Origin: Arcicella rigui
GTDB taxonomy: Bacteria; Bacteroidota; Bacteroidia; Cytophagales; Spirosomataceae
Length of the DNA stretch: 64,000 nucleotides
Reading direction: 5' to 3'
Assembly (NCBI RefSeq): GCF_034929435.1
Contig: NZ_JAYFUM010000006.1
Span: 186,001-250,000 of the forward strand
The notes beneath the pieces were generated by a model that was given only the letters and a program-made list of their open reading frames with translations, was not told the DNA's origin and did not search any database. The position numbers were made by a program, and so were the translations under genes. Each line of letters opens with the position of its first letter. Within the stretch, counting starts at the first letter, position 1. Below are positions 9,668 through 18,179 of the stretch, in pieces.

Positions 9668-9768
9668 TTCATCTTCAATCATAATTAATTACTAATCTTT
9701 TTCTCATTTCTTTTTACTAAATTTAAGCTTAAATCTCATACAGTTGTCTAATCACTATTTTAAGCTTT

Positions 9769-12516
9769 ATGAAAAAAAAATTACTAATCTTATCTCTCTT
9801 TCTGTTCTCATATAATTACACTATTTCTGCTAATACACAAAATAGTTCTTCTATTCGTACCATACGGAATTTCGAGAAAAATCTAACTAATCTTGAGGAT
9901 AGTATATTCATAAATCCATATTTAAAAACGATTTTTCAAATCAAAAAAAATCTTATCTCTATACAAAAATCTAAACTTCCGCAGCTATCCAAAAGTACAC
10001 TTGAACTCAAATTCAAAGTTAGTTTGGCTTATATTTACAGAGAGTTGAACCAGATTGACTCTTCATATTATTGTTCAAATGAAATAAGTAATATCCTTGA
10101 AAAATATCCAATAATTCAAAAGAATGAACCTCTTTATGTTGCTACTCATTGGGGTAATTTTGGTCAATTGTTTCAAACATCTTATCATTACTATACAAGA
10201 GCTATTAGTTGCTTTGAGGAAGGACTTAGGACTTATAAATACATAAAAAACACTCAAAAAAGAATAAAACAAAAAATAAATCTTCTAAACAACTTAGGAA
10301 ATGTTTATGATGTTTTAAATAAAAATGATATTGCCGCTTCTTGCTATCGACAAATAGAAAAGTATCAATTAAACAGCTTAAATAATAACTACATAATTTA
10401 TACTTCAATTGGCTGGAATCATATTAGATGTAAGGAGTACTCTAAAGCAATTACATCGTTTAAAAAAAGTTTAAACATTGTAAGAACCAGATTAAAAAAT
10501 AAGGATACAAACTTATCTGATGAAGATATAGCTTTAGGTTTATTTGATTTGGGGATGGCTCATTCCTATAATTCAAATTATGCCGATAGCGACAAGTACT
10601 TAGATTATACTATCAATTATTATCGAAAGAAACATAAAGATAAAAATAAATACTTGAGCTTAGCTTTATTCCAGAAAGCTCAAAATGCTTATGCAAGCAC
10701 GAATTATTCAACAGGGCTTACTTATACGCAAAAAGCAATAAGAGCAATTGTTGTTGAGTTTGAAGAAGACGACTTTAACAAAAACCCACAATTATCTCAA
10801 ATTATAATTGATTACCCTACTCTATTCCACATTCTTTCATTCAAAGGAAAAATTTTAAGTCAGTTATATAAAAACAAACTATCAGGCAAAAATCTTGATT
10901 TAATAGTCAACTCATATCATTTAGCAGTAAAGTTATCGACTATGTTTAGAAAGCGTATAGAACATCCTGCTGACAAGTTAGTATTAAATCAAAACAATAC
11001 TACTGTTTTTGATAATGCCATTGATGCCGCTTATCGTTCTTTTTATCAAGAGCCTACCATAAAAAAAGTGAATGTGCTATTAAGTATAATTGAAAATACG
11101 AAAGCACTGGCTTTGAGCGACAAAATATCAGTTGAAAAAATAAAGCTTAATAGTAATATACTCAAAATTGAGAATGAAGAGAGAGCTGAGGAGAAGAAAA
11201 ATATTCTTTTGAAAGAAAAAATTGCAGAAATAAGATTAGATAGGGCAAAGTATGATAGCCTAAAATCTGAACTTCACAAAAGTGACATCAAGCTTGCTTC
11301 ATATCAAAAATTAAAATTTGATAATATGTTTCCAAAATCTGGCCGAAATAATCTTTCAAACAATGATGTGAATGTTTATGAAATAATTGCCAATTTAAGT
11401 CCTAAAAGTGTTTATATAAATTATAGTATTTCCAATGATTTCCAAGTTTATGTTTTGGCCATTAATCACGAAAAAGTGATGTTTAAAAAATTAGCTAATA
11501 AGCCTTCTATCAAGAAAACCATTGATGATTTCACAAAATCTCTAACTAAAAACCCGACTGTTTTTTCTTATGAGGGAGCTAATTTATCACAAGACATATA
11601 TAACTATCTCTTAAAACCAATTGAGCCTATGCTCATCAATCAAAATAGATTAATTATTAGTCGAGATGGTAGCCTAAACTATTTACCTTTTGAAACTTTA
11701 GAAACGGGACTACCCAAAAATGATAAACTCATAAATCATTTTGCTATTTCATACCAGTACACAGCATTGAGCTTTATTTTACGGAAAAATAAAGATGAAT
11801 ACACTCCAAATAAAATTCTTACAGTTGCTCCATTTACAACAAATCAAAAAACACCAGAAGGTAAAATTTTGAATGCCTTAGAGACACTTCCCAAAACTCG
11901 TGATGAACAAATTTTTAAAGATAAAGACGCAAGTAAACAAAACTTTATCAATAATATTGAAAAGTATAATGTTTTAAATTTAGAGTGTCATTCTGTGGCT
12001 GATTCAGCAAATTTTGACAATTCTTACATCATTTTTAGTCCAAAATCTGAACATTGGCAGTTAGGATATAATGAAATTCTAACCTTAGACCTTTCAAAAT
12101 GTAAACTTTTGATTTTAGCGTCTTGCAACAGTGCTAATGGACGAAATGAAGCATACGAAGGAGTTTTATCATTAGGATATGCTTTCTATAAAGCTGGTTC
12201 TCAGTCAGTTATTGCTGCCCAGTGGGAAGCACATGATCGTTCAAGCGTTTTTATCATGTCTCGTTTTTATCACTATATCAACGAAGGAGAAGAAAAAGAC
12301 TTTGCTCTGCAAAAAGCTAAAATTGACTTTCTGGAATCCTCCTTAGGAAAAGAGTTAGATCATCCATTCTTCTGGGCTAATCTAACTCTTACAGGTAATA
12401 TAAATGCTATTGAATCTTCTACTTCTCTATACCTGTATTTTCTACTAATAATACCTATTCTTGTGATTATAGTTTGGTTTTTATACAAGAAGAAAAATAA
12501 AATACAGTTATTTTAA
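9769..12516 (+). CDS. Membrane-anchored TPR-CHAT protease
   Basis: 915 residues. A signal peptide (LLILSLFLFSYNYTISA) is followed by tetratricopeptide repeats to about residue 470, a coiled region rich in Lys/Glu, and a CHAT (caspase HetF-associated) domain from about 540 to 870. CHAT catalytic residues are the histidine in LECHSVADS and the cysteine in LILASCNSANGRNE; SQSVIAAQWEAHDRSS and HPFFWANLTLTG are also typical. A C-terminal helix (YLYFLLIIPILVIIVWFLY) plus a KKKNK stop anchors it, so the TPR and CHAT parts face the periplasm. The 3' end overlaps the convergent anti-sigma gene by nine bases. Substrate unknown. Confidence 0.9.
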   Translation: MKKKLLILSLFLFSYNYTISANTQNSSSIRTIRNFEKNLTNLEDSIFINPYLKTIFQIKKNLISIQKSKLPQLSKSTLELKFKVSLAYIYRELNQIDSSYYCSNEISNILEKYPIIQKNEPLYVATHWGNFGQLFQTSYHYYTRAISCFEEGLRTYKYIKNTQKRIKQKINLLNNLGNVYDVLNKNDIAASCYRQIEKYQLNSLNNNYIIYTSIGWNHIRCKEYSKAITSFKKSLNIVRTRLKNKDTNLSDEDIALGLFDLGMAHSYNSNYADSDKYLDYTINYYRKKHKDKNKYLSLALFQKAQNAYASTNYSTGLTYTQKAIRAIVVEFEEDDFNKNPQLSQIIIDYPTLFHILSFKGKILSQLYKNKLSGKNLDLIVNSYHLAVKLSTMFRKRIEHPADKLVLNQNNTTVFDNAIDAAYRSFYQEPTIKKVNVLLSIIENTKALALSDKISVEKIKLNSNILKIENEERAEEKKNILLKEKIAEIRLDRAKYDSLKSELHKSDIKLASYQKLKFDNMFPKSGRNNLSNNDVNVYEIIANLSPKSVYINYSISNDFQVYVLAINHEKVMFKKLANKPSIKKTIDDFTKSLTKNPTVFSYEGANLSQDIYNYLLKPIEPMLINQNRLIISRDGSLNYLPFETLETGLPKNDKLINHFAISYQYTALSFILRKNKDEYTPNKILTVAPFTTNQKTPEGKILNALETLPKTRDEQIFKDKDASKQNFINNIEKYNVLNLECHSVADSANFDNSYIIFSPKSEHWQLGYNEILTLDLSKCKLLILASCNSANGRNEAYEGVLSLGYAFYKAGSQSVIAAQWEAHDRSSVFIMSRFYHYINEGEEKDFALQKAKIDFLESSLGKELDHPFFWANLTLTGNINAIESSTSLYLYFLLIIPILVIIVWFLYKKKNKIQLF

Positions 12517-13203
12517 GAGGTTCGCCCAGAAAATTTGCCACCATAATTTAATCTTATCAAGGCTACTAATCGGATAAACATACTCACTACAATTATCCAT
12601 TTGTTTATAGAGCCTTTTTGCATCTTTTACTTGGTCATTTTTAAGATATGACACGATTAAATGCCATTCTGCTGCCTCTTGATAGTATGGACGAATTGTA
12701 TTTTGAGAATCAAGGACATTTTCAAAGTGTTCGACAGCCTTGGAAAAATTCCCATCTTTAAAACAACGTTGTCCTCTACTTAAGTTATCAAGTACTTCTT
12801 TATCATCAAAAGTTAAAACACTTTGTTCTGTATTTCTAACTATGGTCAAATCATTTTCAAAATCTGGTAATTCCACTGCTGTTAATGAAGCATAAAGCAC
12901 AAATATCACACAAGCTGCAAGTGTAGTTATCAATAAGAAAAATGCAGCTTTGTAAGATTTAATAGGCGAACTCTCTAAAGCTCTATCTTCATTCTCTAAT
13001 CTTTCTAAGGTTGAAAGGATAGTTTTTTCAACAGAACTCATTCGCAATAAATCAACTATCTTTTTATACTCTTCCACTTCTTCTGCTAATGTAGAATCAT
13101 TTTTATATAATTCCTCAAACTCAAGTATTTCAGAAGGAGATAAAGTATTATTACAATATTTTTCTATAAGTTCTAATCGGTGAAAATTTTCTTGATTATT
13201 CAT
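12508..13203 (-). CDS. Anti-sigma-like membrane protein with TPR-type tail
   Basis: 231 residues. The cytoplasmic N-terminus (LIEKYCNNTLSPSEILEFEELY) has the short helical pattern of Bacteroidota anti-sigma factors. One transmembrane helix (AAFFLLITTLAACVIFVLYA) follows, then a periplasmic segment with a TPR-like unit (LSRGQRCFKDGNFSKAVEHFENVL). Its start overlaps the upstream ECF sigma stop (ATGAATAA, 13196-13203), the classic sigma/anti-sigma arrangement. By inference it binds that sigma factor at the membrane and senses something outside. Confidence 0.75.
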   Translation of the reverse strand: MNNQENFHRLELIEKYCNNTLSPSEILEFEELYKNDSTLAEEVEEYKKIVDLLRMSSVEKTILSTLERLENEDRALESSPIKSYKAAFFLLITTLAACVIFVLYASLTAVELPDFENDLTIVRNTEQSVLTFDDKEVLDNLSRGQRCFKDGNFSKAVEHFENVLDSQNTIRPYYQEAAEWHLIVSYLKNDQVKDAKRLYKQMDNCSEYVYPISSLDKIKLWWQIFWANLLK

Positions 13204-13783
13204 TTTTTGATAGAAGGGTTTTTAATTTTTCTAAACATCTAAACTTGCGAACTTTCATAGCATCTGGATTTCCTATATTTAATTGAGCGGCTATTTCTTT
13301 TATTGATAGTTCTTCGCCATAATACGCTAAAAGAATTGTTCTACATGGTTCTCCCAACTTTTTTAACACCTCGTTAAACGCATTACTATTTTCGTCATTT
13401 TCCAACTGATTTTGAGGAGTTTTTGTATCCTTTAAAGTCTCATGTTGATTAGTATATTCATTTTCTCGTTGTTCTCTTCTTTCATCTGCTTGTTTTTTTT
13501 TTAACCATTTATTGTGAGCAATCTTTATGAAATAACCCTCAAGCTCTTTAAATGACTTAGGTTCAAACTTCAAAGTGTAAACTTGACGAAAAAAAATCAA
13601 AATAACATCCTGAAATATGTCTTTAGCATCTTCATAATCTCCTCCTTGTTTGAAAATATAGGATGCCACGACTGGCTTGAATGAAGTATACAAAAAAGTG
13701 GTCACTGACTCTATTTCAGTATGAACATTACTCCTTAATACGCTTACGACTTGAGAAGGGGTATAGTTAATTCTTTGATTCAT
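13196..13783 (-). CDS. ECF sigma factor
   Basis: 195 residues with clear ECF regions: region 2 in DYEDAKDIFQDVILIFFRQVY and LEGYFIKIAHNKWLKK, and region 4 in LGEPCRTILLAYYGEELSIKEIAAQLNIGNPDAMKVRKFRCLEKL, a normal helix-turn-helix. Overlap of eight bases with the anti-sigma-like gene points to a co-expressed pair. The gene is convergent to the CHAT gene and divergent from the small lipoprotein gene at 14008, either of which could be a target. Confidence 0.9.
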   Translation of the reverse strand: MNQRINYTPSQVVSVLRSNVHTEIESVTTFLYTSFKPVVASYIFKQGGDYEDAKDIFQDVILIFFRQVYTLKFEPKSFKELEGYFIKIAHNKWLKKKQADERREQRENEYTNQHETLKDTKTPQNQLENDENSNAFNEVLKKLGEPCRTILLAYYGEELSIKEIAAQLNIGNPDAMKVRKFRCLEKLKTLLSKNE

Positions 13784-13851
13784 AGATACTTAATATTAAA
13801 AGCAGGATTAGTTGGGTAAGCAAGTATATGTATTTATTCACTTTAAAAAAC

Positions 13852-13863
13852 GTTCAATTGAAC
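13852..13863. promoter_or_regulatory. 12-bp perfect palindrome in the ECF/lipoprotein divergent region
   Basis: GTTCAATTGAAC, about 70 bases upstream of the ECF sigma start. It is a candidate operator, but a palindrome this AT-rich can occur by chance. Confidence 0.35.
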
Positions 13864-13959
13864 CTTAAAGTATTTCCAATAGGAATTGAAAGTTATAAAT
13901 AACTATGAAAATAATTATAGTAAAATGACAAAATAAGTCACAGAGGGTTATTTCGCAAA

Positions 13960-14010
13960 CATGATATTGTGTGTTGATGCTCAACTTCCCACAACACACA
14001 AAAAATCATG
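13960..14010 (+). promoter_or_regulatory. Hairpin enclosing the start codon of the small lipoprotein gene
   Basis: A perfect 9-bp inverted repeat (13968-13976 TGTGTGTTG with 13992-14000 CAACACACA) is extended after small mismatches by CATGAT (13960-13965) against ATCATG (14005-14010). The second outer arm contains the ATG itself. In the transcript the initiation region would be base-paired, so translation could depend on opening of this hairpin. No classical Shine-Dalgarno is seen, as is usual for Bacteroidota. Confidence 0.6.
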
Positions 14011-14178
14011 TATAAGTTAATAACAATCTTAGTTTTGGGTGTTTTACTCGCTTCATGCAATGATGAAAACTCTATCAAACCTTTAGAAGTTAAAAAAAGT
14101 AATACAGTGGCCGCTGATTCTACTTCTTTAGTAACCAATGATGACCCTCCAGTATCAACTGGTAATGGAAGACCTTAA
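14008..14178 (+). CDS. Small lipoprotein, 56 residues
   Basis: MYKLITILVLGVLLASCNDE is a lipoprotein signal with the lipobox LASC (Cys17), leaving a mature part of 40 residues rich in Asn, Asp, Ser and Pro and ending STGNGRP. It is followed at once by a terminator, which supports a real monocistronic gene. Function unknown. It lies divergent from an ECF sigma operon; a target or sensor role is possible but unproven. Confidence 0.7.
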   Translation: MYKLITILVLGVLLASCNDENSIKPLEVKKSNTVAADSTSLVTNDDPPVSTGNGRP

Positions 14179-14202
14179 AATCTAAGATTCGCATCATCTC
14201 GC

Positions 14203-14238
14203 AAAAGCTCTATCTACTTTAAAGATAGGGCTTTTTGA
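14203..14238 (+). terminator. Intrinsic terminator of the small lipoprotein gene
   Basis: Arms 14203-14215 and 14223-14235 pair over 13 bp with one G-U, loop of 7 nt, then T's. The A-run on the left arm would also serve the minus strand for the gene ending at 14287. Confidence 0.8.
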
Positions 14239-14286
14239 GAATAGAGTAAATTCTCTCAACTAACAAAAGCACATAAACTAATTGTT

Positions 14287-14955
14287 TTACTTAGGCGGCA
14301 AATATTGTACCTTCTGCCAATTTTTAGTTGGTTTCAGCAAGATTTTTTTATGTCCCATGTTCAATATGTACATTTTTATAGAATCGTCATAGCGAATTAT
14401 CAATTTTTGCCTATCACTGTAACGAATTCTCGGAACTCTTATGATAATTTTTTGGGGTTCATCATTTTCAAAAACAAATTGATATGTAGTATCAGTATTC
14501 AAACTCTTACCCAATATCCAGTCAATACTCTTTGTTCCAAGTAGGGGTTTGTGTGCGTTAGTTGAGTTGGAATTAATATACAAAGCTTTGGAGTAAACAA
14601 GCGACCCCTGCAAAGATTCTAAATTATAAAATTGTTGATAAATCAAACCGCAAAATGAACCCAATAGTGCTATACAGACTGCTATTTTAAGAATATTGTT
14701 AAATAAATGTATTCTATTAGATGGTGTACCTTTAATATTTTTAGACGATTCCTTAATTTCTATTTCAATGGTTGATTCTATTTCATAAAAATGTGACTCA
14801 TCGAAAAAATTATCAATTTTTGTCCAAAGTTGAAAATCCCGAAATAGCTCTTCATCAATCTGCAATTTTTCAAGAAAAAGTTTTGCCTTTTCTTCATCCA
14901 TCTCACCTTGAATATAGGCTTCAATCTCATCAAAATTATTTGTAATATATTGCAT
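14287..14955 (-). CDS. Anti-sigma-like single-pass membrane protein
   Basis: 222 residues. The N-terminus (EIEAYIQGEMDEEKAKLFLEKLQIDEEL) has the zinc-less anti-sigma pattern, then comes one transmembrane helix (ILKIAVCIALLGSFCGLIYQQF) and a beta-rich outer domain of about 115 residues. It follows the 382-residue protein by 20 bp and ends the LytTR-led operon. No domain name is certain; the call rests on topology and on the parallel with the sigma/anti-sigma pair at 12.5-13.8 kb. Confidence 0.55.
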   Translation of the reverse strand: MQYITNNFDEIEAYIQGEMDEEKAKLFLEKLQIDEELFRDFQLWTKIDNFFDESHFYEIESTIEIEIKESSKNIKGTPSNRIHLFNNILKIAVCIALLGSFCGLIYQQFYNLESLQGSLVYSKALYINSNSTNAHKPLLGTKSIDWILGKSLNTDTTYQFVFENDEPQKIIIRVPRIRYSDRQKLIIRYDDSIKMYILNMGHKKILLKPTKNWQKVQYLPPK

Positions 14956-14975
14956 AATGTCAATGATATTAAAGA

Positions 14976-16124
14976 CTACGATTCACAAATAAATCTTAAC
15001 AATGCCAATCCTTTTTCACCGAACCAATTACTCTGAGGATTACCTACCTCTGCTTTCATCCATTCAATCAAAGCTTTTTTACAATCCTGCCTTTGTTGTG
15101 CTTCCGACTGTTTATTTTTATAGTCGGGCATAACACCAAAATTATTAGGCATATAGTTTAAACTTGCTTCTTGCAACAATCTTGTAAAACGAGTTTTTCT
15201 ACCTGTGAGTAACAATATTCTGGCTTTCCCGGCATGAACATGCTCTATGGCATCTAAACCTTCGTAAATAAATGCAAAAACTTCATCTTTTGTAAAAAGA
15301 TTAGTTTTTAGTTTTATCAATTCTTTAGGATTATCTTTCTTATCTTCTCTAAATGATTTGTTGCTTAAAGTCTTGTAAATTCCTTCCCAATAATTTGGTA
15401 AAGATGTTCGGAGAATAAAATTTCTTTCTTTAAGTTCTCCAAAAAAAATTTCCATACTTTCAGCAAATATATCTAAGTTGGACTGGCGTATGTAAGCTAA
15501 TCTAATACGACATAATTCAAAAATCTTGTTTGAAACCCGCTCTTTTTCTATTTCATCATTACAGTATCTGATAATAAAAACCATAAATACTTCATAATAT
15601 AATGATTCGAGTTTTGATATTTTATTACGAAAAAACTGTTCCTCTTTGGCAAAGATTTTATGAACATAAATATCAAAGACTTGTTGACTTATCCAGTCGT
15701 TACCCAATACTTCAGCATCTTTAAAAGAACTTCTGAAGTATTTTTTTTGGGTAAACAACTGAAAGTAAGGTGTAATGATTTTACGGATTTTTTTTTCAAT
15801 AGCGAAATACTCCGTTGTTTGATGACTTATAAACCTTTGCATTTCAATACGGAGCTGTTTCTCGTAGTTTGAAAGCGAAAGTATTTTTTTTAATTTCTTA
15901 ACTATTTGGCTTTCTCCTGGATTATATCCGTATTCTGAAATAAAGTATATCATTATTTTTATACTATTCTCTATTTCTTTTTCTGCTTCTTCGTCTTCGT
16001 ATTTTTGTTTAGCATAAGAGACAAGTTGTTTTCTATAAAGTTCTCTAAACCTTAATATCGAATTTTTTCTTATGTATGAATTTTCATTAATAAGTGCTTT
16101 TATTACTTCTTCAAACAGCGTCAT
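14976..16124 (-). CDS. Unknown cytoplasmic helical protein, possibly sigma-like at its N-terminus
   Basis: Unrecognised, 382 residues with no signal or membrane segment, rich in Lys, Glu, Phe and Tyr and predicted helical. The N-terminus (EEVIKALINENSYIRKNSILRFRELYRKQLVSYAKQKYEDEE) has the spacing of sigma region 2 helices, and a second similar segment follows near residues 170-235. The C-terminal part contains HAGKARILLLTGRKTRFTRLL. It sits seven bases after a LytTR regulator and 20 bases before an anti-sigma-like gene, where a sigma factor would be expected. A degenerate sigma factor is one reading, not a demonstrated one. Confidence 0.45.
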   Translation of the reverse strand: MTLFEEVIKALINENSYIRKNSILRFRELYRKQLVSYAKQKYEDEEAEKEIENSIKIMIYFISEYGYNPGESQIVKKLKKILSLSNYEKQLRIEMQRFISHQTTEYFAIEKKIRKIITPYFQLFTQKKYFRSSFKDAEVLGNDWISQQVFDIYVHKIFAKEEQFFRNKISKLESLYYEVFMVFIIRYCNDEIEKERVSNKIFELCRIRLAYIRQSNLDIFAESMEIFFGELKERNFILRTSLPNYWEGIYKTLSNKSFREDKKDNPKELIKLKTNLFTKDEVFAFIYEGLDAIEHVHAGKARILLLTGRKTRFTRLLQEASLNYMPNNFGVMPDYKNKQSEAQQRQDCKKALIEWMKAEVGNPQSNWFGEKGLALLRFICES

Positions 16125-16131
16125 ATCATTC

Positions 16132-16503
16132 TCAAGCTCTACGTAAATTTGGATGCTTACTTCTTTTAATAAATAAATAGTACTCCAGTCTATTTTTACA
16201 TCTACGGGATATTGTTGCTTTCAAATTATTACACATTTCAACATAGTTATTTTCCCTTGAATAAGTAGATAAATAGGTTGCATTGATTATGTATGATCGA
16301 TGAACTCTTAAAAAACTATGCTTCAAGCAAAGCAACTCAAATGACTTTATTGTTTTTGCATATACTAAACGGGTTCCGTCATTAAGGTAGAAATATGTAT
16401 AATTTACCGAAGCTTCTAACATAACTATTTCAGAAAGAAGGTATGTTTTCAAACCTATTCTGATGCACTCATCTGTGTTGATTTGCTGTGTGATGGTTTT
16501 CAT
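16132..16503 (-). CDS. Stand-alone LytTR DNA-binding regulator
   Basis: 123 residues made almost entirely of a LytTR domain: EIVMLEASVNYTYFYLNDGTRLVYAKTIKSFE, then FLRVHRSYIINATYLSTYS, the standard block before the final strand. There is no receiver domain, so it is not a conventional response regulator; control could be by expression level or a partner. First gene of a three-gene operon with the proteins at 14976 and 14287. Confidence 0.88.
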   Translation of the reverse strand: MKTITQQINTDECIRIGLKTYLLSEIVMLEASVNYTYFYLNDGTRLVYAKTIKSFELLCLKHSFLRVHRSYIINATYLSTYSRENNYVEMCNNLKATISRRCKNRLEYYLFIKRSKHPNLRRA

Positions 16504-16619
16504 TATGCTGAGCTAAATAAATTATCAATACTTTATGTTCTCCTTGGTTTCGGATTTACACTATAAGTACCACTCAACAAGAGAAGGTTACAACAAGCTA
16601 ATTTTTTTATTTAATTTTC

Positions 16620-18080
16620 TTATTTGGCATAGGTAGTTATTGGTATAACTCTTTCTATTGTTTGCTCGCCAGCCGACTTATTTTTTAAATTTTCTAAATC
16701 TTCTAATAAGTAAGTAACCCCATCTTTCTTCTCTGTTTTTAAGGCTCTAAAAGTTCCAGTTGTTGCAAAGCCTATTAAGGCTTCAACCCCAAACGGTGCT
16801 GAACATTTGAAATCTTGAGGTAATTTGATAGGAACATTGATTTCTTTGGCTGAAATAGAAAAATCGTTATCGTTCATAAAAAAAAGATTATTCTGAGCAT
16901 CCTTATAAATCACTCTTACTTTACAAGGTTTATTAGCCACAACATAAATTGATAATAATTCTCCTTCTAAAAAACTCTGAGGTCTAATCCCTTTATTAGT
17001 TTTAATTTCAAACTGCAAAGCTGATTCATTATCACTTTCCGCTGGCGTATTGGTAATATTATTTGTTAAAACATCCGATTGTATCAACTGATTTTGACTT
17101 GGAATAATATCCTTTAGCAAATCTTCTGCATTGGTTAGTAGTATCTTATTAGATGTTGTAATAATTTCTTTTCCTGAAGAATTGATAAGCGTTGAAGAAA
17201 TCAATAAATAATCACCTTGACGAGTATAGTTTGATTTAAGTTGCAAAACCCTATTAAAAGAACGAACTGGCAATGTTATTTTCAATGAAGGATGAGCCAA
17301 CTTTAGCATTGTTTTCAGTTCTCCAGTAAATAACTCTGAAAACTTATTAATAACATTCTTTCCTTCAAAAGACATTTTATCAATAATAATTTCCTCGGTT
17401 TCACTTTTAGGAACAGCTTTACTTATATCACTGGCTATTTTTTCTGCTACATCTTCTAATGTAGTCTGGCTTAGGTTCGTTGAAAAATCTGGAATATTTG
17501 TAGCACTATTAATTTCCTTTATATCATTATCCATATAAGCAATTTTCAATTTGACAGCTTGCTTTTTAGAGTTCTGCATTTCCTGCTTCAATACAATTCT
17601 ACACCAGTTGTAATCATTTAATAATGGTTTTGAGTTGCCATCAAAATACCAATTACCCTGCATAAATTTTTTTGCATATACATAGATTTCTTGATTCTTT
17701 TTGAATATTACTTTAGCCTTGTGAAAATCAATGTTGTAATTCAAGCCTTTAGGAAATCTGGTTTTTATTACTTCAAGATATTCCATTATTGGTAGCTCTT
17801 TGCTATCATTTGAAAAGGCATCTTTAGGGTTTATATCGTTTTCAAAAACTGCACCTTCGAGTAAATTTGGTACAATTGAACTCCAAGCATTTTTTTCATC
17901 ATTATCTGTTTCTGCACTAAAAAAAACCTGTAAAGATGCCTTTGTTTTTTTTAACATCTTTACACTTTGGAGTGTAATTTCATTTTTATCTATAGTTTTT
18001 GGAGCCTGTTTTTGAGCAAAACTTATAGACCCATTTCCAAGAGTAATAAGTAAAATTATTAATGGTAAAAGCTTTTTCAT
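16620..18080 (-). CDS. Exported protein with DUF4384-like C-terminal domain
   Basis: 486 residues with signal peptide (LLPLIILLITLGNGSISFAQ). The middle (about 200-330) looks like a nucleotide-independent lipoprotein-type domain found near CsgG/LPP20 proteins (VAEKIASDISKAVPKS, INKFSELFTGELKTML), a weak match. Residues about 350-450 are DUF4384-like: FEIKTNKGIRPQSFLEGELLSIYV, then NDFSISAKEINVPI and CSAPFGVEALIGFA. The same C-terminal layout (CS-PFGVE/D-LL-FA) is in the caspase-like protein at 3126, which ties the two loci together. Separate transcript from the operon upstream because a terminator lies between. Confidence 0.7.
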   Translation of the reverse strand: MKKLLPLIILLITLGNGSISFAQKQAPKTIDKNEITLQSVKMLKKTKASLQVFFSAETDNDEKNAWSSIVPNLLEGAVFENDINPKDAFSNDSKELPIMEYLEVIKTRFPKGLNYNIDFHKAKVIFKKNQEIYVYAKKFMQGNWYFDGNSKPLLNDYNWCRIVLKQEMQNSKKQAVKLKIAYMDNDIKEINSATNIPDFSTNLSQTTLEDVAEKIASDISKAVPKSETEEIIIDKMSFEGKNVINKFSELFTGELKTMLKLAHPSLKITLPVRSFNRVLQLKSNYTRQGDYLLISSTLINSSGKEIITTSNKILLTNAEDLLKDIIPSQNQLIQSDVLTNNITNTPAESDNESALQFEIKTNKGIRPQSFLEGELLSIYVVANKPCKVRVIYKDAQNNLFFMNDNDFSISAKEINVPIKLPQDFKCSAPFGVEALIGFATTGTFRALKTEKKDGVTYLLEDLENLKNKSAGEQTIERVIPITTYAK

Positions 18081-18120
18081 ATTCAGATAATTCTTGTGTT
18101 AATGTTGTTCATAAAACAAA

Positions 18121-18151
18121 AGCCTCTTCTCAATTAACTTAAGAAGAGGAC
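18121..18151 (-). terminator. Terminator of the C1-peptidase operon
   Basis: Arms 18123-18130 and 18142-18149 (CCTCTTCT/AGAAGAGG), 11-nt loop; on the minus strand the stem is followed by GCTTTTGTTTT. It ends the operon 24495-18180. Confidence 0.75.
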
Positions 18152-18179
18152 TCTCAATACATCCAACCAAACTATTGTA

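Noticed and set aside
13938..14138. 66-residue ORF on the minus strand
   Set aside because: It is the shadow of the small lipoprotein gene; the plus-strand ORF has a lipobox and terminator.
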